From an uncultured Verrucomicrobiota bacterium (lineage in GTDB: Bacteria > Verrucomicrobiota > Kiritimatiellia > CAIVKH01), in the NCBI GenBank assembly GCA_937872895.1, contig CALMUP010000003.1:1-64000 (forward strand): DNA of 64,000 nucleotides, written 5' to 3'. Made by a program: the position numbers and the translations under genes. Below the pieces are notes generated by a model. The model did not search any database. It was given only the letters and a program-made list of their open reading frames with translations, and was not told where the DNA came from. Positions 63,301-64,000 of this stretch are shown here, one piece after another. Every line of letters starts with the position of its first letter. Position 1 is the stretch's first letter.

Positions 63301-64000
63301 CGTGAATTCGATGTCGGTGGAGGTGGATTCGCTGTCACCGGCGCGGTCGATGTCGTAGTTCACGCTGAACACGCGCAGGGTGTAGCTGCCGGAGGCGGAG
63401 ACGTCGCCGGAGGCGATGGTGACGGTAAGCTGTCCATTGCTGCTGACCGCGGTGCCGTCGGCGAACAGCGCGGTGAAGGCGCCGCTGTTGATGGAGGCGT
63501 TGTTGCGGAACAGGGTCCAGCGGTTACTGGTGCCGCCGTAGACGCCGCTCTGGGCATCGGTCACGAGGCCGGTAACGACGAGGCCGGAACCGAGTTCGGT
63601 GTTGGTGTAGGTGCCGCCGGAGAGGGTGCGGCCGCGGCCGGTGAACCCGGAGTGGACGGGGCCGGTGGTGTCGTCGTCGGTCACGGTGAATGCCTGGTGT
63701 TCGATGGTGGTCAGGCGGTCATCGGTGCGGTCATTGTCGTTGTCGGCAACATACACGCGTGCGGTCCAGGTTCCGAGGCTGATATCTCCGGCGGCGATGG
63801 CGGCAGCGGAGCGGGCCAGCGGGGCGGCGGAGGCGAGGCCGGCGCCGTCGGACGGCGTGGTGGTAAAGGTCGCGTTGTTGATGGCCTCGGTGCCGGTCGG
63901 GTTGAGGATATCGAAGTGCGGGGGGAACGGATCGCTACCGGGAGTGCCATCGGCGTCGATTCCGCTGCCGGTGTCCTGCACGAGTCCGGTGAAGGACCAG
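48400..64000 (-). CDS. Giant secreted modular protein, 5' end outside the window (>5,190 residues)
   Basis: Open without interruption to the window edge, so the N-terminus and signal peptide are not seen. From the edge inward: a VDDDT module, two choice-of-anchor-D domains (~62560-63290), BACON-like and Fn3-like units and a jelly-roll module, a second such set, a beta-helix-like segment (57417-59135), a third jelly-roll, VDDDT-type modules (55030-56400), BACON plus jelly-roll (to 54066), Fn3-like units, a fifth jelly-roll (52250-52955), more DDDT/DDDV modules (~49900-51700), an Fn3-like unit and a terminal region ending WYTPPNKNFNP. The terminal ~350 residues align by eye with residues ~4860-5217 of the downstream giant. 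It is a paralogue; no sorting signal is recognised. Confidence 0.87.
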   Translation of the reverse strand, partial: WSFTGLVQDTGSGIDADGTPGSDPFPPHFDILNPTGTEAINNATFTTTPSDGAGLASAAPLARSAAAIAAGDISLGTWTARVYVADNDNDRTDDRLTTIEHQAFTVTDDDTTGPVHSGFTGRGRTLSGGTYTNTELGSGLVVTGLVTDAQSGVYGGTSNRWTLFRNNASINSGAFTALFADGTAVSSNGQLTVTIASGDVSASGSYTLRVFSVNYDIDRAGDSESTSTDIEFTVVAALEDLDLFGNNVLIPDGDTTPTLADHTDFGDVLIDGGTLTRTYTITNSGAAVLGIGNVTTNAGGNPTNFIVTVQPAASLAIGATTTFQVQFNPSTSGTAFADIQFTSTVASAKNPYTFRVQGTGTFVEIAVTVSGVSIADGSASPSTANGTDFGSVGVNGATSNITYTITNSGNRAMSLGTVTTSGTHAADFIVTAQPASTLNPSNTTTFTVQFNPSAAGLRSAALSFSTTDDAFEDGLTENPFNFSIQGTGAGSGISNFPTTLAFSSVLGSLPSPSFQAFAVTNVGLGSMTYTLATNANWLRLSNNTFTAAAGAGNVHTAHVQLVSGISPGTSNATITITGDSATTNSPKTVSVSWTISAIPAPSAQTATPDGRELVRLAWTKDAGYNVMIIHRQTNAPTVPTNGTTYSAGYTFGDGSRVILYNSGAASLDHVVQPGSENLYAFYSINNDHYSAVVSAGATTLVYQTGELVEQFGYTNSVGLQGLGGGQGWTNAWTISVPRTNTDAVINSGNFSTFQPFWPTENGNRLLLATTSSVTYAAFRGFPSVSTGSIYVAALYRRQFNEGADGKFSGISFMNGSTEIAFVGEPGGSGNDDRFGVDAGGSPVTSGGNDSFPAGVDRLIIGRYDFASGTMNGIFYNSGDAVPSTEPSFTVSVSGTPAAQITGIRLASGASSGWNGETYFDEVRVAQSWADLLRLTRPVASSYAINGGSNVTDAQVASGAYPFVFTFYDSAGISNTASLPSFDIWNSAGTRILTNQAFANNTFSDAGRVLLSSNATHAGAVAASVTLGTYTSRWTAANSNGVLTSNSDSLSNGTKTVFTVVDDDTTPPVIGTFIGQGRALSGAVYTNNEFTGGFWVTGTVTDAFSGLFANSNTFVLTRDGSAVSSGVFAVNFANGGATAGGLVSNNFPLATMVAGAYTLTVFAVDYDIDRTDDSLRSTNVISFSVVEPPSAPGLAVGPLTLSYTAMLGSNPDVLSTFNVTNVGSAGTLIYTNFQTYGTGATGWFAANPTNNSLGITGVRIHTGHVASATFTATGTYTATNRVAGNQTNAAQEIVVTLVVTAIPPPTVVSATPSGAEFVRVDVTEPSGRQILIVSRQTNAPSADPTQGIAYNLGDTLGGGRVVYKGSASFFEQVVQPGSTNFYNVYTINNDRYSAVTTVGATTTVYGAGVIIEPFSYTNNASLSGVNGGIGWTNAWTVSSGGYGFSTSLFSAITGYPADAGNVVTGTSSSAYREFAEYTSGKLYVSYKFRVSNGSGYAGLSFFNNGVEQIFYGERGGATNVNMFAVDGGSLNVQNGGTLANDTDYTIIGMYDFDNDIARGWIFTNATQSIPSVEPAAHAQITDADPTRINRVRLESGSGTVVTRWDEIRIATTWDALLQAPPTYIWDAGGGADRNWNTAANWTADTEPAFSNNAFIGNSYTGVVATAGRAAASLFIGHSGTTGTLLQTGGSLSVSNLILGQSNNSVAVFSMSGGTLTSSVNMIVGAAGASTAIVNGVASRIDVAGNIHIGMSNANNRAVFLQNAGTVTVATVSIGELTATEGRYTMTGGVLSVGTQIYMGNGNVNSTGRFEVTGGRVDTPTIRVGRNGLGLMTVGGAATVSVNGGTADIIVGDLSNSTRTNTLFVNGGTVSVGRSVRLGTATGGNPSFGAMYMSGGSVIATSQLIVADTANSTGIVSITGGDFLANSSIIIGNNAPGVMAVHGGTVTGSIIRLSDNAGGAGSTLLVGGGRVVASGTSDFEIDFSGTATVTGGVLEAHDIDLGTQAGALAALNIGGNGTVIANNPFVVGFASGATGVVTQTGGTLDLVSGTASFNIGATAGSFGFYTVTGGVITTDHNLLLGSSDGTGTGVFHVVGSAPSITIGDGTTEDFTMQSAAAELRVTFVNSGLAPILVQDDITVAGTLTISNEGPWAAGTYTVVTSLNSSAVIGTFASINWLGGVTGTVTYTDRAVRITVDGNIPNPTNQTAVADGKEMVRLAWTQTYTNVMIVHRAGAAVSGDPVQGAPYNVGDSLGGGTVIYKGSATSLEHIVGQGTTHHYEFFSYSGNFYSTGVTASATTEVYGAGELVEQFAYTNAVAVSGLNGGQGWTNAWTTSAPNAPVDVVIDSGNFSAFQPQWPDEKANRLVIKTTNSTTYSASRGMAEVTSGQLYVAVLYRRQFNEGAGDNKRSGVSLMSGSTEVGFFGHRGGGDDQFGASTPSGGSLFGAANSFPAANEHLLIGRFDFNTKTLMAIYYDSATSVPSIEPTYFAGATNASATRIDGIRLSASADIGWNGEVHFDELRVATSWADLLRLTGGPYATNYVIGNATNYVFDGQIRDGTYTVALDLRSGAGIETVNTTPPYFIPNYDILSPLGVQVITDRQFNAFTYIDGGLTVRASNNTQSVVGFADTVLGTYTGRWSAISSNGLTSINNPALSNGTAITFTVVDDDTAAPTVMAIHSPEFTSSTRFMQLSSNNTAVGSVGGTSSTNITFRLTDHYLANHVSNATPLVFYFGARDAGSGLSRGTTDAESQSFLTIGSAIVSNVFNWDTTRSSGFSDTTNTSATSVWSWVGAMLPGEIDNLVTNAASGVVGSNRVTITWRDADNDRANDRDSLLDQQHGWLVVTDDDTLPPLITNFAIRGTEGVHTASVVELLSGSFWSITGRVVDGSSQGNSGINVNGTNTVQPNSSPYFELWDPNGVMQLRQAFNNVPFGNGGATTLTVIGSSNNNPVASAITGTWTARVIVADADNDRTSDRSIATNEFTFEVVAGASLAGMQVNTSVLNITSLYGTVSGSGTWPNFTVTNNGVGPLIYNASITYNGGSGWLTVNPNTSVTLNDGQSQIHTAAVNVASLNPGTYQAVVALAGNQTNGTRFVTNNLTVIGYFVNEIVDPFTNTAGTALNGLTGGTGWTNAWNSSTFTLTMTNLAVPNNYPAAVSNRICGSTASEITARRHFPAVSTGKLFAAVAMRKDANDNNGYAGISFMEGSTERVFAGKIFNSQWLGIDFGGSSTESGFGIYQSTYLIVLYYDFDNDVIRTRAFNPGDTLSLTEPNTWSLVRSNAAIASIDGIRLAGSAVGNLCFDEVRVARTWETLLNQFSSEPTLHASAMTFANITTSSMTVGWTPGNGAARIVIAREGSAVTFTPVDGSNYTANADFSAGTDLGGGQKVIYNGSGTSVDFVSLNSETQYFFRVFEYNGSSGSTDYLTSGTPLNGSRWTLKIEPSEDVINFNAFTGGDTTITNTWTIPGGTFTPDGYVILRRNGSAVTDVPVDGVSYTNNQILPGSRIAVVSPGAVDTFLQSNLTACVDYHFAIFPYRVNSASGETINYMTNNPATATASTTCDEPTLQASNIVFSVIGTNTVTLNWENGNGSRRMVVVRGTNEVNQHPVDGQTYTANATFGSGSHLGSGNFIVYRNTGSTVTVVGLAPGVTYHFRVYEFNGTGGGSDYNTNTAVNNPRSTATAAFGLVYEGFDYGSFVNLSGQSGGTGWTNSWSTSGGLVETGSGDYPDFGAYPPDTPPPTRSAFIDLGNASEDGSGSRKARRNFPAMTSGRMYVALKMNNAHTMGNSDYMGVNLLNGTTVTGFFGKAFGVANQRLTVEYNGSVRTNQLDGSNSGYGLNGGVDYLVVAMIDFNNREFKARAYTQSQLAHANPDLEAAWSVEMNNVFIDRIDGIQIVASDNNQIFTFDSIRIGPSWEEVMWGLRPQHHELNGPVPTLVYIGTNYNASVYDQVVTNLSDAELKSVNNIDFAVRWDSPLGVFLTNAVATNRNIGSPNARVSPNWDPLAIGLATNQFNLDRFFTNYFGVNGATSVTTFQYRAFNITNINFENQYFVTVSAENNPGGGTVAAPNGGTWDAVPTNRAITINTPLRFYVYDDDTNVPVRGTGGMAVLTSAAPASAQAVGEVFRYFVTDGVLASNGMDVSLRAYDDYSGLQRSADGDPTTNMSITMPGFVTNNIAHFNSARSSANTLVPTATNTWSFSSTNFTWQRITDLWGGDGSGSAGQDFEVRATVPDADDDRVDDQAFLFDELFGYIRISDDDVDAPTNQNITYGGISVLNRSFYVGTNGFAIGSGDTTIRNTYDRRSGVGNNTIFAITDEEMASSGSRGLEFAFGVIDTGSGISRGASGSTNDVMSFSIGDILSGVVTGFNATLSSAANLPNVLQTNVWTFGNGELTATIITQLMHRTGSSATGSVPVVIRVPDADNDRFNDRATLAGTTVGFLQVLDDDVAGPTMSAVDVRESTGGDSILASSFETSQGWPVSSLSSGVIWTNTDPYGAWVGQGVTHTSLDPKQSGTRRLGFLTNAFAQSWLQLPPISNPGSLSIYAGRVGTGAGDPGLALERWDGASWVGYGTNLVTVPGYVPYSWNIDEPGSNLLFRIRRVDTAGVFRTQVYADDIAINSRPTWIGTNHMTNAQITINWTAAVDDYSGIEDYHIVPPAVGSIPPATTNDGIPVNAAFTTAVQSILGQQGVITGFIFAVDDDSDRPFDRAMGNVVNMIIRVDTNPPVAVQEAATVVDATIDDTTEIKVIWSNHVSAARAAGWRQSDSAPLSDWDTYIIRYHELDISSPTTTELTRSSAGWSNLLSNHLFTNMVLSNLNFDARYAISIMGRDEAGNIGPAVTVTGITTIFSVTQGFNRVDTDLEVQWIWNEERTYDVVYVDSLSMSDSFTNQWKYLTTITNAGWMTDTGNTALARVRPTTLNNTLRFYRVSRQGAWTTNNTLRRGSIEVYTTKPLNLYTGENWHSLFFIPDTATVSYVFNTNILPRGATMAESTRISWFSPTAGGTSNQNGAVTAMVWLASSGQWLWQIGGPLNSNADNKLVPLDQGFLIEIPGDSQTNQAPALSMMIIGLVPTQEVTQVIAGGSSASNRIHILSHNMPVRVPISSMGFRGSGFTGNNNGVLADEVRILSQGGNGSLQNPKARLRLRSDGTTWQYYNTPGPGASADPAQFIIEPDDAVIVIRRNAATMTWTNRLWYTPPNKNFNP
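52250..52955 (-). repeat. Jelly-roll-like module, copy 5 of the upstream giant
   Basis: The most diverged copy. It starts VYEGFDYGSFVNLSG, contains GGTGWTNSW, SGRMYVALKM, GYGLNGGVDYLVVAMIDF and IDGIQIVASD, and ends FDSIRIGPSWEEVM. Confidence 0.65.
54066..54690 (-). repeat. Jelly-roll-like module, copy 4 of the upstream giant
   Basis: Starts EIVDPFTNTAG, contains LNGLTGGTGWTNAW, GYAGISFMEGSTERVFAGK and ASIDGIRLAGS, and ends FDEVRVARTWETLL. Confidence 0.75.
56412..57097 (-). repeat. Jelly-roll-like module, copy 3 of the upstream giant
   Basis: Starts ELVEQFAYTNA, contains VSGLNGGQGWTNAW, RSGVSLMSGSTEVGFFG, IGRFDFNTKTL and RIDGIRLSAS, and ends FDELRVATSWADLL. Confidence 0.78.
57417..59135 (-). 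repeat. Beta-helix/passenger-like repeat segment inside the upstream giant
   Basis: About 573 residues starting IWDAGGGADRNWNTAANW, the opening typical of autotransporter-associated or PEP-CTERM-type beta-strand repeat regions. Some twenty short units follow with patterns such as TGGVLSVGTQIYMGNG, VNGGTVSVGRSVRLG and MSGGSVIATSQLIVAD, then a closing beta domain. It is inserted between a jelly-roll module and a BACON/Fn3-type unit. No equivalent exists in the downstream paralogue. Confidence 0.75.
59150..59780 (-). repeat. Jelly-roll-like module, copy 2 of the upstream giant
   Basis: Starts VIIEPFSYTNN, contains LSGVNGGIGWTNAW, GYAGLSFFNNGVEQIFYGE and IIGMYDFDNDIARG, and ends WDEIRIATTWDALL just before the beta-helix-like segment. 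Confidence 0.77.
61202..61889 (-). repeat. Jelly-roll-like module, copy 1 (within the window) of the upstream giant
   Basis: Starts ELVEQFGYTNS, contains LQGLGGGQGWTNAW, KFSGISFMNGSTEIAFVGE and IIGRYDFASGTMNG, and ends FDEVRVAQSWADLL. Confidence 0.78.

Noticed and set aside
1-64000. tRNA, rRNA, tmRNA or SRP RNA genes
   Set aside because: Scanning the intergenic gaps by eye showed no GTTCGAATC-type T-loop with a matching acceptor stem or other conserved RNA core; a covariance-model search would be decisive.

Overview
The window is GC-rich bacterial chromosome. Several features suggest the Verrucomicrobiota/Kiritimatiellota (PVC) side of the tree. These are large secreted proteins built from BACON-like, choice-of-anchor-D, Fn3-like and DSDGMSD-type calcium-repeat modules, a TIGR03790-type protein, a TGS-fused nucleoside kinase, and many short ATGA overlaps between genes. 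This placement is inferred from gene content; no rRNA or tRNA gene was seen.

Layout. (1) 1-240: a 26-bp tandem repeat followed by two perfect palindromes. (2) 285-2164: a cyclic-nucleotide-gated potassium-channel-like gene overlapping a small outer-membrane-barrel gene. (3) 2331-5011, minus: the rpmH-rnpA-yidD-yidC translation and membrane-insertion operon with a good promoter at 5043-5070. (4) 5254-7450: a TGS/uridine-kinase-like protein followed at once by an orphan AbiEi-type antitoxin-domain protein. (5) 7451-7835: gene-free, with dispersed repeats. (6) 7836-16498, minus: a secreted TIGR03790 protein, a complete polyamine ABC importer (potABCD, with a terminator), and a vanadium-haloperoxidase-like secreted enzyme. 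(7) 16584-24964: hrpB helicase, hypoxanthine phosphoribosyltransferase, a PQQ-propeller protein, a CoA-binding protein coupled to hemB, and a GT-C-like membrane protein with a TPR tail. (8) 24991-25994: a REP-associated tyrosine transposase bounded by 25-bp inverted repeats. (9) 26058-64000, minus: a 38-kb block coding for very large secreted modular proteins.

The last block is the striking part. One gene (30140-47881) codes for about 5,913 residues. Its upstream neighbour (48400 to beyond the window end) codes for more than 5,190 residues. They are paralogues built from the same modules: eight copies in total of a ~210-235-residue jelly-roll-like unit with a GG-x-GWTNAW signature, BACON-like and choice-of-anchor-D units, Fn3-like units, and long runs of a module ending in VDDDTxPP. 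They also share a terminal region. The larger gene overlaps by ATGA a small secreted calcium-repeat protein, and a Calx-beta/lamin-tail-like secreted protein follows 105 bp later. No known cell-wall sorting signal, autotransporter barrel or PEP-CTERM tail is visible in either giant. I infer a giant surface or matrix protein locus whose export and anchoring are not explained by anything in the window.

Four other secreted proteins (7836, 14513, 26058, 29274) end in a similar short beta-rich tail, a candidate shared C-terminal domain. Most of the remaining genes are ordinary housekeeping functions.
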